Assembly (NCBI RefSeq): GCF_001544355.1
Contig: NZ_BCQI01000007.1
Coordinates: 1-64,000 of the forward strand
Direction: 5' to 3'
Source: Alicyclobacillus acidiphilus NBRC 100859
Lineage (GTDB): Bacteria > Bacillota > Bacilli > Alicyclobacillales > Alicyclobacillaceae
Length of the DNA stretch: 64,000 nt
Shown here: positions 1-8,414 of the stretch, one piece after another
How the letters are laid out: every line of letters begins with the position of its first letter
How positions within the stretch are numbered: position 1 is the stretch's first letter
Program-made: the position numbers and the translations under genes
The notes under the pieces: generated by a model
Databases searched by the model: none
What the model was told of the DNA's origin: nothing
The model's input: only the letters and a program-made list of their open reading frames with translations

Positions 1-708
1 CGGCGACGCGGCTCGCCGTCACGCGCCGCACCTCCGTTCGCATAACGGAACTTTTGTCCGCTATGGCACTTTTGAAACGATCGCAAACTGCCCCCGTTCG
101 GTTGTTCGGAGAGATTTTCAAAGACGGGTGTCCATCGGTCTGGTAGAAGAGGTCACAACCGTTGTCCAGCCCTGAGACTGCCGTAGAATCGATTTTGGGG
201 GTTCAATCGGCGAAAATCTCCCCGGCGAGGCCGAAATACCCGGGAGGCTGAAATGACTTCTTAGAGTACGAGATCTTCTCAGGAGGGTCAAACCAATTTT
301 GTTTCCTGGTTACGAGACACTTTGCTGTCTACCCTTTATCCGCCTCGATCGCCGCGGAATGGGCCGCTTACGAAGCTGGCAGACGCTTCATTCGGTGCAA
401 GTCGGATCAAGCGACGCACTTAAAGAGGTTGTCCGAAAAGGGGCAAAGAACGCTGCAAAGTATCACCAGTCGCCGGGCAAAAATGCTTTCTCACGCACCT
501 TGTGTACGCCCAGTCCGCATTTTTGCCCTCTTCCTTGTGCTGCTCGGCACCTGGGTGAGACTAGAGCTTTCGCTTCGTAGCGAGACCTACCCACTCTGCA
601 TTGCCGTTTCCGATGGATGCTAAGCACGTCCTCTGGCTGATCAACACTGTCAGGGTGTTTGGGTGGGTACCTGCGACCTTTTCAGACATGCTCATATATA
701 ATTCGACT
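1..708. other. Gene-poor stretch, nothing recognised
   Basis: No reading frame here looks like a real protein; the short open frames overlap each other and lack a convincing ribosome binding site. I looked for tRNA, rRNA, RNase P, tmRNA and common riboswitch motifs and saw none. Positions 41-63 form an imperfect palindrome (ATA.CGGA around a short centre, TCCG.TAT). The stretch may be decayed sequence or the flank of a gene lying outside the window. Confidence 0.5.
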
Positions 709-1380
709 TTACTTTACTCGCACGCCGTACAAAAATTTCCCCTGCCAGTATTGAGAGTTCAGTTGTATCGGCATAATTCCTTGCGTTGTTTTACCCACAA
801 CCTCGCCGTTGCCAATATATATGCCATCGAACGTGGGCGTGTTCGGTTGGTCAGTCAAATCAAAAAAGACGATATCGCCGTATTGGAGTTCATTCTGCGA
901 GGCTACCTTCGCACCGGCCGTCGCTTGTTGGGTCACGGTCCGTGGAACGGTAATGCCTGCTTTCGCATACACGTACTGGACCAGGGCCGAGCAATCCTCT
1001 GGCTGCGTCCCCTGTTTTGACAGCAGTTCCTGGACCGTCGCCTGCATGGAACTCAGTTGGGAAGCGGATAACGATCCGCTCCCGGTCGTCGTATTGTTCG
1101 TCGTCGTATTGTTCGTCGTCGTATTGTTCGTCGTCGTATTGTTCGTCGTCGTATTGTTCGTCGTCGTATTGTTCGCCGTCGTATTGTTCGTCGTCGTATT
1201 GTTCGTCGTCGTATTGTTCGCCGTCGTATTGTTCGTCGTCGTATTGTTCGTCACTGTGTTGTTCGTCGTGGTGTTGTTCGTGGTGTTGTATGGACGATAC
1301 GGAACGACGGAGTTGCCGCATCCGACCAAACCCACGACAACCAAAGACGCGAGTCCCATGACAAGCGTTCTATTTCTCAT
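709..1380 (-). CDS. NlpC/P60-like lipoprotein with Asn/Thr repeat, probably inactive
   Basis: A 223-residue exported protein. The ATG at 1380 follows a GAGGAGG ribosome binding site. Residues 1-22 are a lipoprotein signal ending in a lipobox (LVGC), so it should be anchored to the outer face of the membrane. Residues about 33-100 are a low-complexity Asn/Thr linker of five-residue units. Residues about 125-223 match the NlpC/P60 fold, which normally cuts peptidoglycan stem peptides. The nucleophile Cys is present in DCSALVQY, but the usual DCSG Gly is Ala, and the catalytic His expected before GIYIGNG is replaced (FDGIY instead of HVGIY). This suggests a wall-binding or regulatory protein rather than an active peptidase. 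Confidence 0.85.
   Translation of the reverse strand: MRNRTLVMGLASLVVVGLVGCGNSVVPYRPYNTTNNTTTNNTVTNNTTTNNTTANNTTTNNTTTNNTTANNTTTNNTTTNNTTTNNTTTNNTTTNNTTTGSGSLSASQLSSMQATVQELLSKQGTQPEDCSALVQYVYAKAGITVPRTVTQQATAGAKVASQNELQYGDIVFFDLTDQPNTPTFDGIYIGNGEVVGKTTQGIMPIQLNSQYWQGKFLYGVRVK
1085..1290. repeat. 15-bp tandem repeat inside the NlpC-like gene
   Basis: About 13-14 head-to-tail copies of a 15-bp unit (plus-strand form GTTCGTCGTCGTATT) with a few single-base variants, such as GCC for GTC. Each unit keeps the reading frame and encodes Asn-Thr-Thr-Thr/Ala-Asn, so copy number can change without a frameshift. The last three units, nearest the lipobox end, are the most diverged. This is a typical minisatellite for slipped-strand length variation. 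Confidence 0.9.
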
Positions 1381-1562
1381 GTAACCAGTTCCTCCTCGCA
1401 ACCACGAAATCGCCGAGTGGCAAATGTACTGTATCACATCATGACTGCCTGATTAGTTTACCAATCCGAGGACGTGATTGCGAATAGAGAAACCGACTCG
1501 CCCAACCGCTCCGCCGCACCGCACAATCTCAAATCGAATGCCAAATCCGATTGCGATGTCGA

Positions 1563-1793
1563 TCACGACGTGGATTCGACTCCGTCGTCCGCCGGACGGT
1601 ACGATAGAATGGTCTTTTGATACGGATCGATGGCAAAAATCCAATGATCGACTCGAATCTGCACCGGATCGCCGCCGAGATTCGATGCCTCGGACTGTTC
1701 TGGATATCTACAAGCTCTCTTTGAGGATGGAAAACTGTAGTAACTCAATTTCGCCAATTGCTTCGAATCAATGTCGGGCCAATCCATTTGCAT
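1563..1793 (-). CDS. Small hypothetical protein
   Basis: A 76-residue frame starting at ATG 1793 behind GGGGAGGGAT, a good ribosome binding site; that site is the main reason for listing it. No family is recognised, and no signal peptide or membrane segment is visible. The composition is mixed and globular-looking (it contains the stretch DHWIFAIDPYQKT). Another minus frame continues past its stop toward 1453, so this may be the start of a decayed longer gene. The surrounding 1381-2015 contains nothing else I recognise. Confidence 0.35.
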   Translation of the reverse strand: MQMDWPDIDSKQLAKLSYYSFPSSKRACRYPEQSEASNLGGDPVQIRVDHWIFAIDPYQKTILSYRPADDGVESTS

Positions 1794-2015
1794 CAAGATC
1801 CCTCCCCATCGCTCACTTGGAGTGCGATCATATTCGACTGCAGGCTCCGATCAAATAGTAAGCCAGAAATTTCAAAGTCGAATCAAAGCAGAGATTTCAC
1901 GTCCGAGATGAGCGCCATTGCTAGGGAGATTCGAGCTCGCCAAAATTCGACATCTATGCCCGGGAGCACCTTTTGCGGTAGACTAGGGTGAATCGCTCGA
2001 CTCTATGACATCGAG

Positions 2016-2354
2016 GTGATCATCCTGACATTAGGATGGAGACGTTTGGTTATCCGAATCGCAGCGGTTGTCGTGTTCGCAATCGATGTCGGACTATTCA
2101 TCTTTATTGTGCACCATAATGAACGAGAGAGGGCTTTTTATCAGAGGATCTCCTATTCGTTCTGGAAACTCGAAGACGGTCGGGTAGCATTTGTCGATTT
2201 TCGCGGAAAGCCATTGCGATTGGACGGAATCTTTGATTCGGACGGATACAATGGCGGAACATATACCATCATGGATCAAAGACACCATGAATGGCGAGCG
2301 ACAGTGAATTCGTCGGGAAAGGTCGTTCGTGCTGTTGAGACAGATGCCAACTAA
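2016..2354 (+). CDS. Small single-pass membrane protein, unknown
   Basis: Up to 112 residues. A hydrophobic segment at about residues 12-32 should anchor it, leaving a roughly 75-residue soluble domain that is probably extracellular. The domain has short beta-like stretches (KLEDGRVAFVDFRGKPLRL) and no known motif. The GTG at 2016 is used here. A TTG at 2046 with GGAG just upstream is an alternative that would remove ten residues but keep the membrane segment. It lies just upstream of the TVP38-type gene on the same strand and may share its transcript. Function is unknown. Confidence 0.6.
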   Translation: MIILTLGWRRLVIRIAAVVVFAIDVGLFIFIVHHNERERAFYQRISYSFWKLEDGRVAFVDFRGKPLRLDGIFDSDGYNGGTYTIMDQRHHEWRATVNSSGKVVRAVETDAN

Positions 2355-2390
2355 TTTCCTGACCCTGTGGTCTTCGGAGGTGCACAAGTA

Positions 2391-3119
2391 TTGTTTAAAC
2401 ATCCGCCGAGACTGGGGCACGTGACGATGATTCGAAAAGGCCAGCACAATATGCAAGAACGGACACCACCGAACCGGAAGCCGGCCAACATCAGACATAT
2501 CGCCCTCTCCGCAGCGCTGTTGGCAGTTGGATTGTTGCTTGTCGTCGGTTTCTTCTATTTGGATCGACACAACCGCATTGGCCGTCTGATTCAGTCCGCG
2601 GGTCCATTCGCCGTGATCGCATCCATTGTCTTGATGTGTATTTTCTGCATGCTCCCGGTCCCGTCCGAGTTTTTGATTATCCTCAATATGAAAGTGTTTG
2701 GCGTGTGGTGGGGCGTCTTGTACAGTTGGGCCGGATCTCTGTCGGGCAGTATCGCGGTCTTCCTGTTCGCCAGATACATCGCAAGAGATCTGCTCAAACG
2801 GTTTATCGCAGAAGAACATATGCGGAAGGTTGAAACCTGGATCAGCCAACGCGGTGTCATGGGACTGATTCTCGTGCGGATCATCCCAGTTCCGTTTATC
2901 GTCGTGAATTATACGGCGGGCGTGGTGCGAGACATCTCGCTCTGGAATTTCACCTGGACATCCACTGTCGGCGGGATCCCCTACTACCTTGCAGCCGGAT
3001 TGCTGTTTCTCGGCTTCTCCAAAAAATTGGTGGTCTGGCTCTTCGTTGGCGGAACGGCGGTGTTAGCCATTTGGTTAGTCGGCTACATGTACCGCCGCAA
3101 GACGAAGGTAAAAGATTAG
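2391..3119 (+). CDS. TVP38/TMEM64 (VTT domain) membrane protein
   Basis: About 242 residues with five to six hydrophobic helices and the pattern of the SNARE-associated/VTT family: a helix with LPVPSEF, a central re-entrant region (SWAGSLSGSIAVFLFARY), then RIIPVPFIVVNYTAGV, and a basic C-terminal tail. Family members of this DedA-related group act in lipid or membrane homeostasis; the exact transport role here is not predictable. I start at the TTG at 2391 because GGAGG lies ten bases upstream. ATG 2427 is a possible shorter start. It converges with anmK, whose stop is 58 bases away. Confidence 0.85.
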   Translation: MFKHPPRLGHVTMIRKGQHNMQERTPPNRKPANIRHIALSAALLAVGLLLVVGFFYLDRHNRIGRLIQSAGPFAVIASIVLMCIFCMLPVPSEFLIILNMKVFGVWWGVLYSWAGSLSGSIAVFLFARYIARDLLKRFIAEEHMRKVETWISQRGVMGLILVRIIPVPFIVVNYTAGVVRDISLWNFTWTSTVGGIPYYLAAGLLFLGFSKKLVVWLFVGGTAVLAIWLVGYMYRRKTKVKD

Positions 3120-3177
3120 AGACACCGGCTTCATGCGCGATCGCGCCATCGTCAAGGGAGTTGGCGGCTCTCTCAAC

Positions 3178-4317
3178 CTACATCGGCGGCGTCAGTTTCC
3201 CGAGTTGGGTGCTCTGCGTCGCACCGGTGGCCGATGGCACATTCGTCGGGCGATCATGCAGAAATTGCCAGGCGAACAACGCGAACGCCATAGCCTCTTT
3301 CATATCGCTCGGGATCCCTAGATCGGTCGAGTCAATCAAGCGTACCGGCTGACACGAAACCCGAATCCACTCCATGAGCGTGCCGTTTCTTCGTCCACCG
3401 CCGCCTGCAATCAATTCAAATGGTTCAGTTACGCATTTGGCGATGTTGACTGAGATGGATTCGGCGACAAATTGGGTGACGGTCGCCACTTGATCCACCA
3501 CGGACAAACCTCGCATGTCCGTCATCAATCGCGCCAGATAGTCGCGCCCATACCGTTCTCGCCCCGTGGATTTCGGAGGCGGCATGGACACATACGGATC
3601 GGCCCGCAGCCAAGCCTCCACAAGATGCCTAACGGGGTTTCCACGTTTCGCCAACTGTCCATCCTCGTCGAACCATTGTTCCCCGCCGGTCAATTCACGG
3701 ACCAAACCATCAATCAGCATGTTCCCAGGCCCTGTGTCGAACGCGGCCACGCGATGGAAATCTCCAGCGGCGGGCAGGATGGTGACGTTGGCGATCCCGC
3801 CGATGTTCAACGCGACGCGACACATCGCGTCATCTCGCAGATACGCATAATCGAAGTACGGAATGAGCGGGGCACCCTGCCCGCCGAGGGCGATATCCTG
3901 CCGTCGGAAATCCGTGACGACCGCACAGCCAGTCGCGCGGGCGATTCGCGCCCCATCCCCAATTTGCAGAGATACGCCCAGATTGGGAGCATGATATACC
4001 GTTTGGCCGTGCGATCCAATCACCGCGATCTCGGCTGGTCCTACATCGGCCTGCCGCATGAGCTGCAGCGCCGCCTCGCCAAGCCAGTCGCCTAATTCAA
4101 TATCCATGCGGGCCACGAATCGCGCGGATACATTGGGATCGAACAAGCGAAATAGCTTCTTTCGCTGGGATTCCGTATAGGGAACGTAGTGGCTGGACAC
4201 CAATTTCATCACGGGGAATTGTTCGCCTTCCTCAGAAAACTGGACCAAGGCCGCGTCGATGCCATCTCCCGATGTTCCCGACATCATGCCAATCGCCAGA
4301 CCTCGCTCCCGCTCCAT
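3178..4317 (-). CDS. anmK: Anhydro-N-acetylmuramic acid kinase AnmK
   Basis: A 379-residue cytoplasmic sugar kinase of the usual family length. The N-terminal motif GMMSGTSGDGID is diagnostic for AnmK. Further on are GSHGQTVYH, the phosphate-binding stretch LNIGGIANV and DTGPGNMLID, and the late glycine-rich AGGGGRRN. The enzyme converts 1,6-anhydro-MurNAc plus ATP to MurNAc-6-phosphate, a peptidoglycan recycling step. ATG 4317 is chosen because GGGAG lies about eight bases upstream; an ATG six bases earlier is too close to that site. It is the last gene of a minus-strand run with a transporter and a NamZ-type muramidase. The MurQ etherase expected next in the pathway is not in this window. 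Confidence 0.95.
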   Translation of the reverse strand: MERERGLAIGMMSGTSGDGIDAALVQFSEEGEQFPVMKLVSSHYVPYTESQRKKLFRLFDPNVSARFVARMDIELGDWLGEAALQLMRQADVGPAEIAVIGSHGQTVYHAPNLGVSLQIGDGARIARATGCAVVTDFRRQDIALGGQGAPLIPYFDYAYLRDDAMCRVALNIGGIANVTILPAAGDFHRVAAFDTGPGNMLIDGLVRELTGGEQWFDEDGQLAKRGNPVRHLVEAWLRADPYVSMPPPKSTGRERYGRDYLARLMTDMRGLSVVDQVATVTQFVAESISVNIAKCVTEPFELIAGGGGRRNGTLMEWIRVSCQPVRLIDSTDLGIPSDMKEAMAFALFAWQFLHDRPTNVPSATGATQSTQLGKLTPPM

Positions 4318-4400
4318 GGCCATTCTCCCTTCATTCGCTCCATAGCTTGATTGCGCATCGATCCCGCCGTACCGTTCGCACACCGCCAGACTGCTGGATC

Positions 4401-5111
4401 TTATCCGTGCAAGAATTGCACACGCTTCGTCAGCGCGCCGCGCGGCACGGCAAAGGCTTGGGCCCGTTTGAAGCCAGCTGGGGCGCCGCGGACGATAGTC
4501 AACGCCTTGTAATATTCGATAAACGGAAAGCCGTACGTTTCCCCGCGGGCATACGCGTAGACGTTCATCGCTCTGACCCAGGTCTCGTACGCTTCATCGG
4601 GAATATCGACAAATACTTCCGGATTGAAATCATACGGATCTTCCCAGTTGTCCGCATAGTAGAGGTGTGGTGCGTAGTGTGGAGGAAGCTCTCGTTCGAT
4701 GGTCTTCAATCCGGCGTAAAAATGGGCATCCTGGACAATCCAGTACGTGTTTTCGTGGTCTTTGTGGATGCTGCCGCGCCAATGCGTGATGATGATATCT
4801 GGCTTCACCTCGCGAATCACGTCCGCAACTTGGTATTTCACCTCGTCGTTGACGGGCAGTTCCGCATCCTTGTAGGCGAGGAACCTCACCTGCGCACCGA
4901 CGATTTCCGCGAATTTTTGCGCCTCCTCGATTTTCTGCTTGGCGTAATCGTTTGGACTCAAGCGTGGATGCCCCTTTTCGCCCGGAGTCAGATGGAGAAA
5001 CGTCGCTTTGTGTCCCGCCTGAACGTACTTGGCGATCACGGCGCCCGCCGTCAGATCCATATCCCCCGCGTGGCCGCCGATGGCCAAAATCGTCTTCGTC
5101 TCACTAGGCAT
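4401..5111 (-). CDS. PIG-L family deacetylase-like protein, altered active site
   Basis: A 236-residue cytoplasmic protein of the PIG-L/LmbE fold, whose members remove acetyl groups from N-acetylglucosaminyl compounds using zinc. The first motif, normally AHPDD, reads GHAGD here (GGHAGDMDLTAG). The zinc ligands His and second Asp are kept, but the first Asp, the general base in MshB-type enzymes, is Gly. The later metal/active-site His cluster is present (HWRGSIHKDH). It may use another base or a different substrate. ATG 5111 follows GGAGGG. Its place between a double GNAT and AnmK suggests amino-sugar chemistry in cell-wall salvage; bacillithiol-type chemistry is an alternative. Confidence 0.85.
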   Translation of the reverse strand: MPSETKTILAIGGHAGDMDLTAGAVIAKYVQAGHKATFLHLTPGEKGHPRLSPNDYAKQKIEEAQKFAEIVGAQVRFLAYKDAELPVNDEVKYQVADVIREVKPDIIITHWRGSIHKDHENTYWIVQDAHFYAGLKTIERELPPHYAPHLYYADNWEDPYDFNPEVFVDIPDEAYETWVRAMNVYAYARGETYGFPFIEYYKALTIVRGAPAGFKRAQAFAVPRGALTKRVQFLHG

Positions 5112-5161
5112 CCTGTTGCCCTCCTTTATATTCTCCAGCACGTTTTCCATGCCGGCGCACG

Positions 5162-6106
5162 TCACGACAGTTGTTTGCGCATGACATCGAAGCGGCGCGT
5201 CACTTCAAACCCCGCGCGCTGGTACAAGTATCCGGCCGGGCTGGTTTCACCCGTCCACAAGAACCAAGCGCTGTGCAGCCCGTTCGCTTTCATCTCGCCC
5301 AAACACGTGTAGAGCAAAATTTTCCCCAATCCAGTACCTCGCAATCGATCATCGACGCCAAACGGCCCAAACCGTTCACCCACACCGTCGTATGCTCCGT
5401 ACATGCAAAAACCGACCACTTGCTCGTTCTGGCGCGCAATGAGGATTTGTCGAAACGGAATCCCGTTGGCGACGGCTTCCCGGACCGCACGAGCCCAATC
5501 CGGATTGAATTTGGAGTCGTTCATTTCAATCAACTGGGTGAGGTACTTGGGCGAAAGAGGTTCAAATTCGTACCCTTCCCGCCGCCGTGCTTGTTCCAAC
5601 TCGATCACGTCGCTCGGCAGCGCGTAATCCACCAGGTTCTTATCCATCGCGACAGGAGAGTAGAGAACGCGAAACCCCTGGTGCTCGAGAAACGATTTGG
5701 CCCGAGGATAGCGGGTCGCGTCGATTCCGGGGACGAAATAGTTTGGCGCGTACGACGAGAAGAAGATGTGGCGGCGGGATCGAGCCTGGAAAAACTGGTC
5801 TGCGGCTCGAAACATCTGTTGTCCGATACCTACGCCCATTCGGTCGGGGTGGACGAAAAATGCGGTGATCCAGCCGTTCTCCGGTTCCAAATCACCTCCC
5901 GACAGCGGAAGCTTTCGGACGACACACAGAGTAAATCCAACGATCTCGCCATTCTCTTCGAACAGAATGAGGCCATCCGGATCAAAATTGGGATCGACGA
6001 GAACCCGTTTGATAAACACCTCCATCGAAATCGGATCTTTGGGACATGCGGTGTTCCACAATCGCACAATCGACGATTCGTCTCCGCTCCGGTAACTGCG
6101 AATCAC
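5162..6106 (-). CDS. Double-domain GNAT N-acetyltransferase
   Basis: A 314-residue protein with two GNAT folds in tandem. The N-terminal domain carries the acetyl-CoA loop in HPDRMGVGIGQQM (about residues 95-107) and the C-terminal domain carries DRLRGTGLGKILL (about residues 250-262). The second half also has the typical GAYDGVGERFGPFGV and the terminal YLYQRAGFEVTRRF. The start is GTG 6106 behind GGGGGA. The acceptor is unknown. With a deacetylase-like gene 50 bases downstream and a NamZ muramidase 30 bases upstream, an amino sugar, muropeptide or peptide released in recycling is a reasonable guess. No signal peptide, so cytoplasmic. Confidence 0.88.
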   Translation of the reverse strand: MIRSYRSGDESSIVRLWNTACPKDPISMEVFIKRVLVDPNFDPDGLILFEENGEIVGFTLCVVRKLPLSGGDLEPENGWITAFFVHPDRMGVGIGQQMFRAADQFFQARSRRHIFFSSYAPNYFVPGIDATRYPRAKSFLEHQGFRVLYSPVAMDKNLVDYALPSDVIELEQARRREGYEFEPLSPKYLTQLIEMNDSKFNPDWARAVREAVANGIPFRQILIARQNEQVVGFCMYGAYDGVGERFGPFGVDDRLRGTGLGKILLYTCLGEMKANGLHSAWFLWTGETSPAGYLYQRAGFEVTRRFDVMRKQLS

Positions 6107-6137
6107 GGTACGATTCCCCCTGGCACATCAATTGGTC

Positions 6138-7292
6138 TTACACATAGCGCTGAAAAGGGTGGATGTCGCGATGGAACTGCTCCAACCGCTCCTTCGATTC
6201 TTCCAGATAATCGAGCGCGCGCCCCGATTGAACATAGGCCCGAAGTTTGGCGGAGCCCGCCAGCAAATCGATAAACGGATGCGAAGACTGATTCGCTCCT
6301 AAGAATTCGAAATCCGACTCGTAGAGTTCCGCGATGCCCTGCAGCAGTTGAACCCCCACGCGAACCGGCTGCAGCGCGCGGGCATCCGTCACGTGCAAGG
6401 AAATGCCCTCACAAAACTCGCCCGCGTACTGTGAATACGTGGGCACGAAGTAAATCGGACGCGCGACAATGCCTGGAAACGCCTGTTGGTTGAACCAGTC
6501 CGTCAAAGCGTGGGCTTTGACATAGGGCGCGCCAATATACTTAAAGGGATGTGTGGTTCCACGGCCAAGACTGACATTCACGCCTTCGAACAGACACGTT
6601 CCAGGATAGAGCAGGGCCATCTCCAAATCTGTTGTGTTGGGGGACGGAGGAACAAACGGAACGCCTGCATCCGTGAGTAGCATGTCGCGCTTCCATTCCG
6701 TCATCCCGACTACCGTCAATGGACACGGTGTAGCAAGGCGATCGTTGATCCAAATGGCCAGTTCCCCCATCGTCAGCCCATGCCGATTCGGAATCGGATG
6801 CATGCCGACGAATGACTGAAAATCGAGATCGAGTATATTTCCCTCTCGATGCACCCCGTCGATGGGATTGGGCCGATCAGGCACCACACAAGGCAACCCA
6901 AGCTCGCCGCACGCTTCCATGCAGTACGTAAGCGTGTTCATATTTGTGTAGTAGCGCGATCCGATATCGACCAGATCCACCACCAGCACGTCCACACCAT
7001 CCAGCATGTCTGCAGACGGTTTCTTGTTGGGACCATATAAACTAAACGCAGGAAGGCCAGTCGCCTCATCGATGACCGAATCGACCGCCTCCCCCTCCTT
7101 CGCGCTGTTCCTCACGCCATGCTCTGGACCGAACAATTTGGTCAGCTTCCAATCGGTTGAGTTGGCAAAATGCCGAATGACGGGAACATAGTTCGTGTCC
7201 GTTACAGCGTAGTTGGACACCAATCCAATCCGTTTGCCGTTCAGAAGCGCCCGGTGACGTGTCAGCAGTTCTTCAAGTCCGATCTTACTCAC
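6138..7292 (-). CDS. namZ: Exo-beta-N-acetylmuramidase NamZ/YbbC (DUF1343), cytoplasmic form
   Basis: A 384-residue DUF1343 protein. Family marks are LFGPEHGVR, the GLPAFSLYG stretch, DIGSRYYTNMNTL, DRPNPIDG, SFVGMHPIPNRHGLTMGELA and GRGTTHPFKYIGAP. B. subtilis NamZ removes MurNAc from the non-reducing end of peptidoglycan fragments and is exported. Here the start GTG 7292 (behind GGGAGGG) leads directly into the domain and no signal peptide is visible, so the enzyme should stay in the cytoplasm. That fits cleavage after import through the ABC transporter encoded upstream. The Glu-His of GPEHG, implicated in catalysis, is kept. A longer in-frame start at 7343 has no good ribosome binding site and also lacks a signal. 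Confidence 0.92.
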   Translation of the reverse strand: MSKIGLEELLTRHRALLNGKRIGLVSNYAVTDTNYVPVIRHFANSTDWKLTKLFGPEHGVRNSAKEGEAVDSVIDEATGLPAFSLYGPNKKPSADMLDGVDVLVVDLVDIGSRYYTNMNTLTYCMEACGELGLPCVVPDRPNPIDGVHREGNILDLDFQSFVGMHPIPNRHGLTMGELAIWINDRLATPCPLTVVGMTEWKRDMLLTDAGVPFVPPSPNTTDLEMALLYPGTCLFEGVNVSLGRGTTHPFKYIGAPYVKAHALTDWFNQQAFPGIVARPIYFVPTYSQYAGEFCEGISLHVTDARALQPVRVGVQLLQGIAELYESDFEFLGANQSSHPFIDLLAGSAKLRAYVQSGRALDYLEESKERLEQFHRDIHPFQRYV

Positions 7293-7430
7293 CTGTGTCC
7301 CTCCCTTCGGGGATTCTGGAAGCGTTTCACCTAACAGGGACAATGCCTATTTGACTGCCATGGTAAGCCCCCCGCCATCGCACGTCAATATTTTATTTCA
7401 ATTTATATTATTGATAACAGAAACAATATT
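7293..7430 (-). other. AT-rich gap that may hold an internal promoter
   Basis: This 138-base gap between the last transporter gene and namZ is much richer in A/T than its surroundings, especially at 7385-7430, and it breaks the otherwise tight spacing of the run. It could hold a promoter for namZ and the enzymes downstream. I cannot assign convincing -35 and -10 boxes. Confidence 0.3.
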
Positions 7431-8414
7431 TCATATCGTGATCGCTTCGTCCGCATGGTGGCAGGCTGCGGCATGATTGGCGCCTACCGCGCGAAGCACG
7501 GGTCGATCGCGAAGACATACCTCCGTCGAGATTGGACATCGGTTCGCAAATGGACACCCGCGGCGTCCTTCGAATAGATCAGGTGCCTCAACACTCGTAT
7601 TGAGCTTGGTGTCGCGTGACCATGCACCCGAAGTCGAAGAAAGCAACAATCGCGTATACGGGTGAGCGGGACTCGCAATGATTTCCGCCGATGTTCCTGT
7701 CTCCATGACTTGCCCGGCATACAACACCATCATCCGATCCCCGAAGTATTTCGCGGACGCAAGATCGTGTGTGATATACACGTAGCCTAGGTCAAATTCG
7801 CGCTTCAGACGATTCAACAGCTTGAGAATGTCCGCCCGGATGGACACGTCCAACATCGAAATGGGTTCGTCGGCCACGATGAAACGCGGCTTCACGGCGA
7901 GCGCTCGGGCAATCGCGACGCGCTGCCGCTGGCCTCCCGACAATTCGTGAGGATACTTCAAAATCATCTCCGAAGCTGGCGAAAGACCCACGGTTTCAAG
8001 TAACTGCAAAGTCTGTTGCCGCAAGGCATCTCCGCGCAAACCCTGGTGCTTCCTCACCAACGCGCTGAGATGTTGTCCGACACTGCGAACAGGATTCAAC
8101 GATCCGAATGGATCCTGGAATACCATTTGAATTTGGCGCCGCAACGTTCCGAGATCCCGCTGGCCACGGACGTGCGTGACATCGTTCCCATCGACGAAAA
8201 TCGTTCCAGCGGCCGGTTCATTGAACCGGACCAAAGCACGACCAAGCGTGGATTTTCCGCTCCCGGACTCGCCGACCAGCGCCAGGACCTCGCCGGTGTG
8301 GACCGCGAAACTGACGCCGTCGACCGGTGTGATGTACTTCGTCCCCTGTTTTGTCTTCACAGGGAAGCGGACGACGAGATCGATTGCCTGCACAAAAGGT
8401 TGGTCAGTCTGCAT
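7431..8414 (-). CDS. Opp-type ABC transporter ATPase (OppF position)
   Basis: A 327-residue ATPase that powers import by the transporter encoded just upstream. Visible are Walker A GESGSGKST (about residues 51-59), the signature LSGGQRQR, Walker B FIVADEP, the switch His in ITHDLA, and the C-terminal oligopeptide/dipeptide extension with its cysteine cluster (CPFANRCPISTEVC), which in relatives can bind an Fe-S cluster. ATG 8414 lies behind AAGGAG and overlaps the end of the other ATPase gene by 11 bases, so translation is coupled. Members of this family move peptides or oligosaccharides; the binding protein of this set points to saccharides. Confidence 0.93.
   Translation of the reverse strand: MQTDQPFVQAIDLVVRFPVKTKQGTKYITPVDGVSFAVHTGEVLALVGESGSGKSTLGRALVRFNEPAAGTIFVDGNDVTHVRGQRDLGTLRRQIQMVFQDPFGSLNPVRSVGQHLSALVRKHQGLRGDALRQQTLQLLETVGLSPASEMILKYPHELSGGQRQRVAIARALAVKPRFIVADEPISMLDVSIRADILKLLNRLKREFDLGYVYITHDLASAKYFGDRMMVLYAGQVMETGTSAEIIASPAHPYTRLLLSSTSGAWSRDTKLNTSVEAPDLFEGRRGCPFANRCPISTEVCLRDRPVLRAVGANHAAACHHADEAITI

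Noticed and set aside
1085-1290. CRISPR-like or regulatory repeat array
   Set aside because: The units are contiguous without spacers and keep the reading frame of a lipoprotein; this is a coding minisatellite.
4272-6274. Two plus-strand frames (346 and 367 codons) opposite the PIG-L and GNAT genes
   Set aside because: The minus-strand genes have family motifs and ribosome binding sites; the plus frames have neither.
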